A stretch of DNA of 64,000 nucleotides, from the NCBI GenBank assembly GCA_036261615.1, contig DATAKK010000104.1, positions 1-64,000 of the forward strand, given 5' to 3'. Positions 45,227 to 54,173 of this stretch are shown here, piece by piece (the stretch's first letter is position 1; every line of letters begins with the position of its first letter). A program made the translations under genes and the position numbers. The notes beneath the pieces are model-generated. The model saw only the letters and a list, made by a program, of their open reading frames with translations, was not told the origin of the DNA and did not search any database. Source of the DNA: JAJYQH01 sp036261615 (GTDB lineage: Bacteria; Actinomycetota; Actinomycetes; Propionibacteriales; Propionibacteriaceae).

Positions 45227-46474
45227 TCAGGCGTCCAGCGCCGTCTCGACGACCGGGTCCGCCGCGGGTCCGAAGCGGAGACGCGACACGAGGGCCGCGA
45301 CCGCGGCGAGGGCGAAGAAGACCACCATGGCGGTGGCCATGGCGTGCACGGTCTGGTGGCCGATCACCCCGGTGAGTGGCGTCATGACGGCGCCGACGAG
45401 GAAGGGGATTCCCCCGCCGAGCGCGGACGCGGTGCCGGCGAACCGGCGTCCGACGAGCTGGACGATCGACGCGTTGGCCGGCAGGTACGTGCCGAGCCCG
45501 AGCGTCATCCCCGAGAGGCAGACCCAGACGACGGGGAGCGAGGGCCGGTGCCCGGGTGCGACGGTCGTGGCGGTGAACAGGGCGCCGACCGCGAGGGACT
45601 GCACGACGACGGCGATCCGCCGCAGGGTCGCCGGCCCCAGGCGCATGACGAGCAGTCGGAAGAGGAGGCTGGACGTCATCATCACCGCGGCGTTGACGGC
45701 GAACACGGCCGTGTAGCGCTGTTCGCTGATGCCGAGGTCGTGCTGCAGGACGAACGACGACCCGCCGATGTAGACGAAGAAGCCCCCCACCGTGAGGCAC
45801 TGGACGAGGACGGGCGTCCGGAACGTGGGTTCGGCGAGCAGGGTCCGCGACCGCAGCACCAGCTGGCGCAGGCCACCCGGGTGCCGCCGTGACGGCGGCA
45901 GCGTCTCGGGCAGTCCCCGCACGGCCGCGAGGGTCATGAGGGCGCCGACCGCCGCGAGGAACCAGAAGATCGTCCGCCACGTGCCCACCGTGAGCAGGGC
46001 GCCTCCGACGGCCGGGCCCACGACCGGCGCGACGAGGCTGACCGCCGACAGGGTGCCGAATTTCGCCGCCGCCGCCCGCCCGGCGAAGGCGTCGGTGACG
46101 ACCGCCCGGCCGACGGCCGCCGCTCCCCCACAGGCGGCACCCTGCACGAGGCGGGCCGCGACCAGCAGCCAGCCATCGGTGGTGAGCGCGCACACGGCGG
46201 ACATCGCCATGAAGACGAGGGTGGACGCGAGCACCAGTCGCCGGCGTCCACGCGCGTCACTCACCGGCCCGGTGATGAGCTGGCCGATCGCCATCCCGGC
46301 GATGCACGACGTCATCGTGAGCTGGGCGACGACGGCCGAGGTCCCGAGATCGGCCTGCATCTGCGGAAGGGCGGCGATGTAGGTGTCGGTGGAGAGCGCG
46401 GTGGTGCCCGTGATGAGCATGAGCGCGACGAACGAGGGGCGTCGAACGTCGTCGGAGACGGATGAAATCATCAT
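45227..46474 (-). CDS. MFS multidrug exporter, Bcr/CflA type
   Basis: 415 residues from the ATG at 46474; the adjacent ATG at 46471 gives better spacing to GCGGAGG and is equally likely. There are twelve membrane segments. The Bcr/CflA (DHA1) subfamily is suggested by STDTYIAALPQMQADLG in helix 1, the loop motif GPVSDARGRRR, and the helix-5 PVVGPAVGG (antiporter motif C). It should export drugs or metabolites by proton antiport. It is divergent from a ROK-type regulator (128-bp gap), which is the obvious candidate controller. Confidence 0.92.
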   Translation of the reverse strand: MMISSVSDDVRRPSFVALMLITGTTALSTDTYIAALPQMQADLGTSAVVAQLTMTSCIAGMAIGQLITGPVSDARGRRRLVLASTLVFMAMSAVCALTTDGWLLVAARLVQGAACGGAAAVGRAVVTDAFAGRAAAAKFGTLSAVSLVAPVVGPAVGGALLTVGTWRTIFWFLAAVGALMTLAAVRGLPETLPPSRRHPGGLRQLVLRSRTLLAEPTFRTPVLVQCLTVGGFFVYIGGSSFVLQHDLGISEQRYTAVFAVNAAVMMTSSLLFRLLVMRLGPATLRRIAVVVQSLAVGALFTATTVAPGHRPSLPVVWVCLSGMTLGLGTYLPANASIVQLVGRRFAGTASALGGGIPFLVGAVMTPLTGVIGHQTVHAMATAMVVFFALAAVAALVSRLRFGPAADPVVETALDA

Positions 46475-46602
46475 TTCGCCTCCGCCTGCATGCCGTCCCG
46501 GGGCCGCCCTCATCGCGGCCACTCTACGCGGCCAGCGAGGCGATGCACCGGCCTTCCCGCGGGCGGTCCGCCCGAACGTGAGTAGCGCGATATCATCCTT
46601 CC

Positions 46603-47754
46603 GTGGTTCTCAGCACCGACGAGCGGGTCCTCGAGTACGCCCGCTTCTCCGGCGGGGTCGACCGGGCAGAACTCGCCCGCGAACTCGACCTCCCCCAGCC
46701 GACGGTCGTCAGTTCCGTGCGCCGCCTGCTCGCCGCCGGCAGGCTGCTCGCCGTCGACCAAGAGCAGGGGCGTGCCGCCCGGGGGCCCGGCCGGCACCTG
46801 CTTCGCGCATCCGGCCCCCATCCCCTCCTCGGCCTCGTCGGCTGGCGCGGCGGACGGGTGCACGCGACCCTCTACGACACCGATCAGCAGCCGCTCGCCG
46901 CCGCCCAGAGAGAGGCCCCCGCTCCCCGGTCGGGCCCCGAGGGCCTCGTCGGAATCATCGACGAGTTGGTGGCCCAGGCGGCGCGACGACCGGACGCGGC
47001 CCTGCACACGGTGGTGGTCAGCGTCCCCGCGCCGTTCCTCAGGGGCAAGGGGGCGCCCCGCGAGCACTCCACCCTTCACGACCTCCCCCGGGGTTTCCAC
47101 GTCACGAACGCCGAGGACTTCGACGGGTATCTCGGCGGCCGCTTCGGCCTCGCGGTGATCACCGAGAACGATGCCAACCTCGCGGCCCTGGGGGAGCAGT
47201 ACGCGCGCACCGAGCGGATCGACAACGCCATCTATCTCACGGTCGGCGACGACGGCATCGGGTCGGCGGTCATCGCCAACGGCCGCCTGGCTCGCGGCGC
47301 CCACGGCTACGGCGGGGAGATCGCCCATCTGCAGCTCGACCGCAACGGCCCGCTCTGCCACTGCGGGGGCCGCGGGTGCCTATGGATGAGGGTCCGCGAA
47401 CTCACCCTTCCCGCGTCGGCCGACCTCGAGGCCGACCCGATCAATCTCAGCGCCCTCGCCCGGCTCTCCGAGGGCAGCGACCCCGGGGCCCAGCGGGTGC
47501 TCGCCGACATCGGCCGGATGCTCGGACGCCCGCTCGGCCACCTCAGCACGTTCCTCGACCCCGAGGTGATCATCGTCGAGGCCACCCTCGGGGCCGCCGT
47601 CGACCACATCATCGGCGGCATTGCCGAGACGTTCGCGGTGGAGGCGCCGCCGGTCATCGCCCGCAACGTGCGGCTGGAGAGGAGTTCGCTCGGCAACACC
47701 GCCGAGGTCCGCGGCGCCTTCGAGATCGCCCGGGAGGCCGTTCGCCGCGCGTGA
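46603..47754 (+). CDS. ROK-family transcriptional regulator
   Basis: 383 residues from the GTG at 46603. An N-terminal winged helix (~1-65, with ARELDLPQPTVVSSVRRLL) precedes a ROK sugar-kinase-like domain. ENDANLAALGE and the zinc-binding motif CHCGGRGC are present. Catalytic ATP-binding residues are weak, as expected of ROK repressors rather than kinases. It probably senses a sugar or sugar phosphate. Divergent from the MFS exporter; the intergenic region has a small palindromic GATATC at 46592-46597 that could be part of an operator. Confidence 0.9.
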   Translation: MVLSTDERVLEYARFSGGVDRAELARELDLPQPTVVSSVRRLLAAGRLLAVDQEQGRAARGPGRHLLRASGPHPLLGLVGWRGGRVHATLYDTDQQPLAAAQREAPAPRSGPEGLVGIIDELVAQAARRPDAALHTVVVSVPAPFLRGKGAPREHSTLHDLPRGFHVTNAEDFDGYLGGRFGLAVITENDANLAALGEQYARTERIDNAIYLTVGDDGIGSAVIANGRLARGAHGYGGEIAHLQLDRNGPLCHCGGRGCLWMRVRELTLPASADLEADPINLSALARLSEGSDPGAQRVLADIGRMLGRPLGHLSTFLDPEVIIVEATLGAAVDHIIGGIAETFAVEAPPVIARNVRLERSSLGNTAEVRGAFEIAREAVRRA

Positions 47755-47769
47755 CCCGACCTGACCGGC

Positions 47770-47800
47770 GTCCGCGCCGTCGGAACGACCGAACGCGGAC
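47770..47800. terminator. Candidate hairpin between convergent ROK and DUF1992 genes
   Basis: GTCCGCG (47770-47776) pairs with CGCGGAC (47794-47800), and an inner GTCG/CGAC pair shortens the loop. It lies 16 bp after the ROK stop and 39 bp before the DUF1992 stop on the opposite strand. It begins inside a GGCGTCC heptamer. The stem is modest. Confidence 0.45.
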
Positions 47801-47838
47801 CTTCCGACCCGGGACAACGACCGCCGAGTGGGCCGCCC

Positions 47839-48258
47839 TCAGCGATCAGGGGTGTCGGCGCCTCCACCGGGCCTGCGCCGCCGCCACTCGGCCAGCGTGG
47901 CCTCGACGTCGAGGCGTCCGGTGATGATCGTCGGTCCGCTCCAGGGCAGCACGTTCGACCTCACGATCTGCTCGTTGAGGTGGACGACGACCGCCCGCGC
48001 GGTCTCCTCGTCGGAGACGTCGGCCAGGGTCTGCTGGATGTCCTGCTTCTGCCGACGGACGCCGAGCGGTCCCGGCAGCACCCCGGCGAGGTCCTCCCCC
48101 TCCATCCGTCGCTCCGCCCACGTGCGTTCGTGACCCGGCCGACCGAGGTTCAGCGGGCGCCCGGAGCCGGGGAGATTGTCGAAGTCGCCCCGGTCGATCG
48201 CCTCGCGGATCTGGCGATCGATCGGCGACTCGTACGGAGGTCGCGGCGACTGGCTCAT
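47839..48258 (-). CDS. DUF1992 (DnaJ-C28-like) protein
   Basis: 139 residues from the ATG at 48258. The domain signature IDRQIREAIDRGDFDNLPG-S-G-RPL sits near the N-terminus, and the remainder is helical and Arg-rich. DUF1992 is shared with bacterial YdhQ-type proteins and animal DNAJC28, without a proven bacterial function. Cytosolic. It converges with the ROK regulator and is divergent from the glycosylase gene (81 bp). Confidence 0.9.
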   Translation of the reverse strand: MSQSPRPPYESPIDRQIREAIDRGDFDNLPGSGRPLNLGRPGHERTWAERRMEGEDLAGVLPGPLGVRRQKQDIQQTLADVSDEETARAVVVHLNEQIVRSNVLPWSGPTIITGRLDVEATLAEWRRRRPGGGADTPDR

Positions 48259-48339
48259 GCCCCCAGCCTCGCACGGGCCGCGTCCGCTGCACCTGACCTT
48301 GTGGGGGTCCACGATGGGATCGTCACCAGGAGGTGGGAC

Positions 48340-49473
48340 GTGCTCGACCTGTCACTGCCCGACGCGCGCCGGATCGCGCTGCGCGCCCAACTGCTCACGG
48401 CCCGGCGCCCCGCGACCCTGCTCGACACGCTCCGCCACCTCGGGTGTCTCCAAGTGGACGCCACGAGCTACGTCGCGCCGAGCGCCGAACTGGTGCTGTG
48501 GTCGCGGCTCGGCGACCGGTTCGCGGCCGGTGACCTGCAGCAGGCGGTCGAGGCCCACGAGGTCGTCGAGATCCAGGGCTACCTGCGTCCGGCGGAGGAC
48601 ATCGCCCTGTTCCGGGCCGAGATGGACGTCTGGCCCGGGCCGGGCCGCGACGCGCCGGGGTGGAAGCGGCAGGGGGCGTACTTCCTCGAGGCGAACCGGC
48701 TCTGCGCCGAGGAGATCCTCCAGTGGCTGCGCTCGGAGGGCCCGCTGCCGGCCCGTGCGCTGCCCAACTGCTGCCGGGTGGCCTGGCGCTCCACCGGCTG
48801 GAACGACGCGAAGAACACCACGCTGCTGCTCGAGCAGCTCGAGGCGGCCGGCGAGGTGGCGGTCTCCCACCGCGAGGGCCGCGAGCGCTTCTGGGACCTC
48901 GCCTCGCGGGTGCACCTCGACCTGCCCGCGGTGCCCCTGGAGGAGGCCCTGGCAGAGCGGGCCCGTCGCAGGCTCCGCGCGCTCGGGATCGCCCGCGCCC
49001 GCTCCACCGAGCGGCGGTACGAACCCGACGACGTGGGCGAGGTGGGGGTCGAGGCGCGGGTGAGCGGCCTGCGCGGGCGGTGGCGGGTCGACCCGGAACT
49101 CCTCGACGGCGGCCGCTTCGAGGGACGGACCGCGCTGCTCTCGCCGCTCGACCGGCTGGTCGTCGACCGGCGCCGGGCGGCTGCCATCTTCGGGTTCGAC
49201 TACGCCCTCGAGATGTACAAGCCGGCGGCCGCCCGGCGGTGGGGCTACTACGCCCTGCCGGTGCTGCACGGCGACCGGCTGGTGGGCAAGGTCGACGCTC
49301 AGGCCGACCGCGGCAGCGGCCTCCTGCACGTGGACGCGATCCACTGGGACACCACCCCCACCCCGTCGATGCGCACCGGCGTCCACGCCGAACTCGACGG
49401 CCTCGCCCGACATCTCGGGCTTCGGCTGCAGTCCGAACCCAGCGATCTGGCAGGCGCGCGCCGGCCGTCCTGA
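48340..49473 (+). CDS. YcaQ/AlkZ-type DNA glycosylase (HTH_42 winged-helix family)
   Basis: 377 residues from the GTG at 48340, with AGGAGG six bases upstream. The family consists of three tandem winged helices with a C-terminal beta domain. The active-site motif after LRHLGCL reads QVD, the Q-phi-D type found in E. coli YcaQ rather than the Q-phi-Q of AlkZ. SYVAPSAELVLWSRLGDR and SPLDRLVVDR follow. YcaQ unhooks interstrand cross-links and excises bulky N7-alkylguanine lesions, so a repair role is likely. No biosynthetic cluster is adjacent, which fits the general-repair YcaQ group rather than a self-resistance AlkZ. Confidence 0.87.
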   Translation: MLDLSLPDARRIALRAQLLTARRPATLLDTLRHLGCLQVDATSYVAPSAELVLWSRLGDRFAAGDLQQAVEAHEVVEIQGYLRPAEDIALFRAEMDVWPGPGRDAPGWKRQGAYFLEANRLCAEEILQWLRSEGPLPARALPNCCRVAWRSTGWNDAKNTTLLLEQLEAAGEVAVSHREGRERFWDLASRVHLDLPAVPLEEALAERARRRLRALGIARARSTERRYEPDDVGEVGVEARVSGLRGRWRVDPELLDGGRFEGRTALLSPLDRLVVDRRRAAAIFGFDYALEMYKPAAARRWGYYALPVLHGDRLVGKVDAQADRGSGLLHVDAIHWDTTPTPSMRTGVHAELDGLARHLGLRLQSEPSDLAGARRPS

Positions 49474-49486
49474 GCCCGGACGCCGG

Positions 49487-49984
49487 TCAGGCGGCGGCGT
49501 CCGCGGCGAGCAGCCCGTCGATCTGGTCGATCGCCAGGGTGGCCCCCTCCTCGACGCCCATGTCGAGGACGGTCTGCAGTCCCTCAGCCGAGTCGAAGGT
49601 GCTGCGGAAGGTGGCGAGCGTGCCACCTGAGTCGGACTCGAAGGTGTAGACGTTGTGCGAGACCGGCATCGCCGCCATCGGGTTGAACTCCTCGTCGGCG
49701 AAGCCGTCGTCGAAGCTGAACGACCTGGGCTCGTCGACGGCGGTGATCTCCCACCAGCCGGGGTACTTCTCCCCCTCCGGTGAGGTCATGTAGTAGGTGG
49801 TCCGGCCACCGGGACGCAGGTCGTGCTCGACGAAGGTAGCCGGATGCGTGGGCGGACCCCACACCCGCTCCAGCTGGCGCGGGTCGGCGTACAGCTGCCA
49901 GACGCGCTCGACCGGCGCGTCGAAGCGGGCGGTGATGGTGAGGGTCAGGGCGTCGAGATCCCTGGCGACGGCGACAACGGGCAT
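49487..49984 (-). CDS. SRPBCC/AHSA1-type protein
   Basis: 165 residues with the START-like SRPBCC fold: ITARFDAPVERVWQLYADPRQLERVWGPP at the beginning, GGRTTYYMTSPEGE in the middle and a C-terminal helix. Many such proteins are encoded with an ArsR-type repressor, as here: its ATG begins one base after the ArsR stop, so translation is coupled. The ligand is unknown. It ends 13 bp from the glycosylase stop, within an inverted pair of the GGACGCC heptamer. Confidence 0.9.
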   Translation of the reverse strand: MPVVAVARDLDALTLTITARFDAPVERVWQLYADPRQLERVWGPPTHPATFVEHDLRPGGRTTYYMTSPEGEKYPGWWEITAVDEPRSFSFDDGFADEEFNPMAAMPVSHNVYTFESDSGGTLATFRSTFDSAEGLQTVLDMGVEEGATLAIDQIDGLLAADAAA

Positions 49985-49985
49985 G

Positions 49986-50351
49986 TCAGTGCTCCTCGGA
50001 ACGATCTGGATGGTGGGTCTGGGGCGGATCCTCGGCGAGCAGCGCGTCGATGCGGGAGATGCGCCCGCGCCACACGCTCTCGAACTCCTCGAGCATGGAC
50101 GCCACCGACCGCACCGCCTGCACCTCGCCGCTGGCCAGCTGTTCGCGCCCCTGGCGCCGCTTGGTCAGCAGTCCGGCGCGTTCGAGCACCGCGACGTGCT
50201 TCTGGACGGCGGCGAAGCTCATGTCGTACTTGTCCGCCAGAGCGGTGACCGACTGCTCACCGGCCAGCACCCGGCGCAGGATGTCGCGCCGCGTGCGGTC
50301 GGAGAGCGCCTGGAACAGGGCGTCGGCCCGGTCCTCGTCGGTGCCGCCCAT
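49986..50351 (-). CDS. ArsR-family transcriptional repressor
   Basis: 121 residues with a winged helix: FQALSDRTRRDILRRVLAGEQSVTAL, the recognition helix MSFAAVQKHVAVLERAGLL, then the wing TKRRQGREQ. No metal-binding cysteines are present, as is usual for ArsR proteins paired with AHSA1 genes. Start chosen at the ATG before GGTDED; a GTG two codons upstream is possible. A perfect palindrome (50362-50379) overlaps the translation start region and is the likely autoregulatory operator. It is cotranscribed with the SRPBCC gene. Confidence 0.92.
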   Translation of the reverse strand: MGGTDEDRADALFQALSDRTRRDILRRVLAGEQSVTALADKYDMSFAAVQKHVAVLERAGLLTKRRQGREQLASGEVQAVRSVASMLEEFESVWRGRISRIDALLAEDPPQTHHPDRSEEH

Positions 50352-50361
50352 GGACACAATC

Positions 50362-50379
50362 TACAACCTTTTGGTTGTA
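50362..50379. promoter_or_regulatory. ArsR operator palindrome
   Basis: TACAACCTTTTGGTTGTA has perfect 7-bp arms around a TTTT centre. It lies 10 bp upstream of the arsR-type ATG. Palindromes of this ACAACC...GGTTGT type precede many ArsR/AHSA1 pairs. It is also an A/T-rich island suitable for a promoter. Confidence 0.8.
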
Positions 50380-50457
50380 CGTCAAGTGGTCGGGCTGGTT
50401 CGCAGAGAAGTTGCCGGAACTCGCGCGACAAGGCGCCCCACGGCGGATCATGGACTC

Positions 50458-51423
50458 ATGAGGTGCCGAGCCCTGTGCCTCACGGCAGTCATTCTCACGG
50501 CGGTCACCGCCTGCGGGACGCCCGGAAGCGATTCCGGCGCCTCACCCACGGCGACGGCCTCCTCCACTGCGAGCCAGTCGGCGACGTCCCCGTCGACCAG
50601 CGGTTCTGTTACGAGCGCCGCGTCCCCATCGACCTCGGCCTCCTCGACCCGCACGTCGACCAGCACCAGGACGACCACGTCGACGACGTCGAGCAGCACG
50701 ACGACGAAGACGACGACGACGACCAGCACCACCACCAGGACCTCCACGACGACCACGACGACCACCACGGCGTCCGATCTGGCGGCGTGGCTCGGCAAGG
50801 ACTGGGAGCGGCTGCCCACGACGCAGAAGATCTTCGCCCTCACCTTCGACGCGGGCGCCTCGGACGCCGGCGTGTCATCGATCCTCGCGACCCTCAAAGC
50901 GCGCAACGTCCGCGCCACCTTCTTCGCGACCGGCGAGTTCGCCCGGGCCTACCCCGGGGCGGTGCGCGCGATGGCCCGGGCCGGCTACCCGGTCGGCAAC
51001 CACTCCGACACCCATCCGCACTTCCCCGACCTCACCAACACCCAGATCGCGCTCGAACTGTCGCGCGCCGAGGCGTCGATCACGCCGCTCACCGGCAAGG
51101 CCGCCAAGCCCCTGTTCCGGTTCCCCTTCGGCGACCGGGAGCAGCTCGACATCACGGTCGTCAACCGGCTCGGCTACATCCCGTTCCGCTGGACGGTCGA
51201 CTCGCTCGGCTGGCAGGGCACGGAGTCGACGGCCGCGGGTTCGGCGGCGGCGGTCTGCAAGCGGGTGGTGGACGCGGCGGTGCCCGGCGGCATCGCCCTC
51301 ATGCACGTGGGCGCGAACCCCGACGACGGCACGACATTCGACGCCGACGCGCTGCCGTGCATCATCAGCGGCATCTCCGCCAAGGGCTACCGCTTCGTCG
51401 ACATCCCCAGCCAGCTCGGATAA
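50458..51423 (+). CDS. Lipoprotein polysaccharide deacetylase (NodB-type, CE4)
   Basis: 321 residues. A lipoprotein signal ends at the lipobox VTAC. Then a Ser/Thr-rich low-complexity stretalmost wholly of S and T spans residues ~28-97, followed by the NodB domain. Motif 1 reads TFDAG (catalytic Asp kept, second Asp replaced by Ala, as in a recognised actinobacterial subgroup), motif 2 is HSDTHPHF with both metal histidines, and motif 3 is RFPFGDRE. LMHVGAN near the C-terminus supplies the distal His. It probably deacetylates peptidoglycan or another wall polysaccharide. The Ser/Thr linker would span the cell wall. Confidence 0.9.
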   Translation: MRCRALCLTAVILTAVTACGTPGSDSGASPTATASSTASQSATSPSTSGSVTSAASPSTSASSTRTSTSTRTTTSTTSSSTTTKTTTTTSTTTRTSTTTTTTTTASDLAAWLGKDWERLPTTQKIFALTFDAGASDAGVSSILATLKARNVRATFFATGEFARAYPGAVRAMARAGYPVGNHSDTHPHFPDLTNTQIALELSRAEASITPLTGKAAKPLFRFPFGDREQLDITVVNRLGYIPFRWTVDSLGWQGTESTAAGSAAAVCKRVVDAAVPGGIALMHVGANPDDGTTFDADALPCIISGISAKGYRFVDIPSQLG

Positions 51424-51845
51424 CCCGTAGCCACTCCTGCGTTGGCCGCACCGCCTGAGCACGGGAGATTCTGGTTCGAAGGTCACCGGTTCGTCACGAT
51501 CCACGCCAAAAACTTGCGCCCACCCCGTGGGTCGCTGCTAACGTCGGCGGCGAATTGCACCGAATCCACGCCCTGGTTGCGAACTGGCAGAAGATGCGCC
51601 GGTGGCCGTGTGCTCCGTGTTGGGCTCAGTCCGTCCGACCGCACGCCGCTCCGTAAGTCGCCGTTGGTTCCCCGTGTCGGGGCTGGATCACGACACCGCA
51701 CAGCGGACCGTCGCGGGGGTCCTTCCCCGCGCCGGCCGGACGACGGTCGAGTGGGTCGCGTGTGTGTTGGTGGGGGCCCCGGTTCGGTCCCGCTCACGTC
51801 ATCGCGTCGTTCCTTGCCGCACTGTGCCCGACGACGAGGAGTGAG
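51424..51845 (+). promoter_or_regulatory. Promoter and long structured leader of the proVWX operon
   Basis: 422 bp without a convincing gene. A candidate promoter is TTGCGC (51514-51519) with TAACGT (51539-51544); spacing is 19 bp, slightly long. That would leave a ~290-nt leader before the proV ATG. It contains strong hairpins CCCCG-TGT-CGGGG (51670-51682) and CGCGGGG...CCCCGCG (51712-51731). Position before an osmoprotectant transporter suggests RNA-based or osmotic control. I could not match it to a known riboswitch class. Confidence 0.5.
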
Positions 51846-53180
51846 ATGACGGCGATTTCGGCGTCCGGCCTGTACAAGGTCTTCGGCAGACGACCCGGCA
51901 GGGGTGTGGACGCCCTGCGCACCGGCGGGTCCCGTGAGGCGTTGCTCAAGGACGGTCTGACCGCGGCCGTCATCGACGCGACCTTCGACGTGCAGCCGGG
52001 TGAGATCTTCGTGGTCATGGGTCTGTCCGGGTCGGGCAAGTCGACCCTCATCCGCATGGTCAACGGGCTGATCCCGCCCACCGCCGGCCGGCTCGCCATC
52101 CAGGGTCGCGAGATCGAGCACCTGTCGCCCAACGCCCTCCGCGACGTCCGACGCCGCAACGTCAGCATGGTCTTCCAGCACTTCGCCCTGCTCCCGCACC
52201 GCACGGTCGGGGAGAACGCCGCGTACGGGCTCGCCGTCCAGGGCGTCAACCGGGCCGACCGGGAGAGGGCGGCGCAGGAGGCACTCGAGCTCGTCGGGCT
52301 CAAGGGCTGGGGCGACCACCTCCCCGGCGAGCTGTCCGGCGGCATGCAGCAGCGCGTCGGCCTTGCCCGGGCCCTGGCCGCAAAGACCGACATCCTGCTC
52401 ATGGACGAGGCCTTCAGCGCGCTCGACCCGCTCATCCGGCGCGGGATGCAGGATCAGCTCATCGACCTGCAGCAGCAGCTCGACAAGACGATCCTGTTCA
52501 TCACCCACGACCTCAACGAGGCGATGCGCCTGGGCGACCGGATCGCGATGATGCGTGACGGGCGGATCGAGCAGATCGGCACCGCCGAGCAGATCCTCAA
52601 CGAGCCCGCGAACAACTACGTGGCCCAGTTCGTCCACGACGTCGACCGGTCGCGCGTCCTCACGGCCGCCGCGATCATGGAGCCGCCCCCCGCCACCCTC
52701 GGTGCCGGTGCCGGGCCACAGGCCGCGCACAAGCTGATGCGCGAGAGCCACCTGCAGTGGCTGCTCGTCGTCAACCGCGACCGGACCCCGCGCGGCGTGC
52801 TGTGGGACGACGACGTGGCGGGCGCGGTACGCGCGCAGCGACCCGACCTTCCCTGGTCGGCCGTGCACGAGATGCCGACCGTGCACGAGTCGGTTCCCCT
52901 GGCCGACCTGTTCGCCCTCTCGGCGCAGCACCTGTCGCCGATCGTCGTCACCGACGATCGCGGCCGGGTGAGCGGCGTCATCCCCCGGGTGACCTTGCTC
53001 GCCGCCGCCGGTGGTCGCGAGCAGCTTCCCGACCGGGTGGACGCCGCCGAACGTCCGACGGCCCCCGCCGGGCAGGAGCCCGAGCAGACGCCGACCCTCG
53101 AACGACCGACGCCCGCCAGGCCCGCCCTGGCCGGGGCGAACGCGACCACCCCCATGCCACAGGAGAGTGATCCCCGATGA
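51846..53180 (+). CDS. proV: Glycine betaine/proline-type ABC transporter ATP-binding protein
   Basis: 444 residues. Walker A GLSGSGKST, signature LSGGMQQR, Walker B ILLMDEAFSALDP and the switch His (FITHDLNEA) are all present. C-terminal CBS-like repeats (~285-390) could sense ionic strength as in OpuA/ProV. A Pro/Thr-rich tail ends the protein. The ATG follows GAGGAG five bases upstream. It drives uptake of compatible solutes with the permease and binding protein that follow. The next gene overlaps by 4 bp. Confidence 0.94.
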   Translation: MTAISASGLYKVFGRRPGRGVDALRTGGSREALLKDGLTAAVIDATFDVQPGEIFVVMGLSGSGKSTLIRMVNGLIPPTAGRLAIQGREIEHLSPNALRDVRRRNVSMVFQHFALLPHRTVGENAAYGLAVQGVNRADRERAAQEALELVGLKGWGDHLPGELSGGMQQRVGLARALAAKTDILLMDEAFSALDPLIRRGMQDQLIDLQQQLDKTILFITHDLNEAMRLGDRIAMMRDGRIEQIGTAEQILNEPANNYVAQFVHDVDRSRVLTAAAIMEPPPATLGAGAGPQAAHKLMRESHLQWLLVVNRDRTPRGVLWDDDVAGAVRAQRPDLPWSAVHEMPTVHESVPLADLFALSAQHLSPIVVTDDRGRVSGVIPRVTLLAAAGGREQLPDRVDAAERPTAPAGQEPEQTPTLERPTPARPALAGANATTPMPQESDPR

Positions 53181-54085
53181 CGCACGCCGCCCTGCTCGCC
53201 GTGCCCCGGATTCCCGTGGGCCAGTGGGCCTCCGACGGGATCGACTGGCTGACGCTGCACGCCGGGGGCGTGTTCGACGCCATCAGCACGGTGATGTCGA
53301 CACTCGTGCACACGCTGTCGAACGGGCTGCTGGCTATGCCCGTCCCCGTCGGCATCGCCGTGTTCGTGCTGCTCGCCTGGGTGGTCCGCTCGGCCCGGTT
53401 CGCGCTGGCCACCCTCGTCGCCCTGCTGCTGCTCGTGGGGATGGCGCAGTGGGACAACGCCATGCTCACCCTCGCGCTGGTGCTCATCGCCACCCTCACC
53501 GCGATCATCATCGCCGTGCCGATCGGCATCCTCGCCGCCCGCAGCAGCACCGTGAGCGCGATCGTCCGGCCGGTACTCGACTTCATGCAGACGATGCCCG
53601 CCTTCGTCTACCTGATCCCGGCCGTCACGTTCTTCAGCATCGGGGTGGTGCCGGGGCTGATCTCGACGATCATCTTCGCCCTGCCTCCGGGCGTCCGGCT
53701 CACCGAGCTGGGCATCCGGCAGGTGCCCGAGGAGACGGTGGAGGCGGGCCACGCGTTCGGCGCCAGCCCCCGCCAGATCCTCTTCGGCATCCAGTTGCCA
53801 CTGGCCGTGCCGACGATCATGGCCGGCATCAATCAGGTGATCATGCTGGCCCTGTCGATGGCGGTCATCGCCGGGATGGTCGGCGCCGACGGGCTGGGCA
53901 AGGTCGTCGTCTCCTCGATCTCCACCCTCGACATCGCCCAGGGCGTCGAAGCCGGCCTCGCGGTGGTCATCGTGGCCATCTACCTCGACCGGCTGACCGG
54001 CGCCCTCGGCGACAAGACCCTGCGCCGCGGCTCACTGCTGGCGCAGGTGCAGCGCCGCCGTCGCCGCACGGTGCTGGCGGCCTGA
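53177..54085 (+). CDS. proW: Glycine betaine/proline-type ABC transporter permease
   Basis: 302 residues with about six membrane segments. The permease EAA-type loop reads EAGHAFGASPRQILFGIQLP, and the helix-5 region DFMQTMPAFVYLIP is a hallmark of the ProW/OpuAB group. ATG overlaps the proV stop (ATGA). It forms the membrane channel of the uptake system; the lipoprotein ProX is encoded 88 bp downstream. The C-terminus is strongly basic. Confidence 0.95.
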   Translation: MTHAALLAVPRIPVGQWASDGIDWLTLHAGGVFDAISTVMSTLVHTLSNGLLAMPVPVGIAVFVLLAWVVRSARFALATLVALLLLVGMAQWDNAMLTLALVLIATLTAIIIAVPIGILAARSSTVSAIVRPVLDFMQTMPAFVYLIPAVTFFSIGVVPGLISTIIFALPPGVRLTELGIRQVPEETVEAGHAFGASPRQILFGIQLPLAVPTIMAGINQVIMLALSMAVIAGMVGADGLGKVVVSSISTLDIAQGVEAGLAVVIVAIYLDRLTGALGDKTLRRGSLLAQVQRRRRRTVLAA

Positions 54086-54173
54086 CCATCGCCGGGAGGG
54101 CCCCACGCCGTCCCCGGCCGACCCCGACTGAGTAAGGCGGCCATCCGGCCGCACCAGACAGAGAGGCAACACC

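Noticed and set aside
51602..51844. 80-codon ORF upstream of proV
   Set aside because: No ribosome binding site, biased Arg/Ser/Val content and it lies inside the structured leader.
51513..51845. ydaO/yuaA-type c-di-AMP riboswitch in the proV leader
   Set aside because: The position fits, but I could not find the conserved core motifs; I keep it only as an unclassified structured leader.
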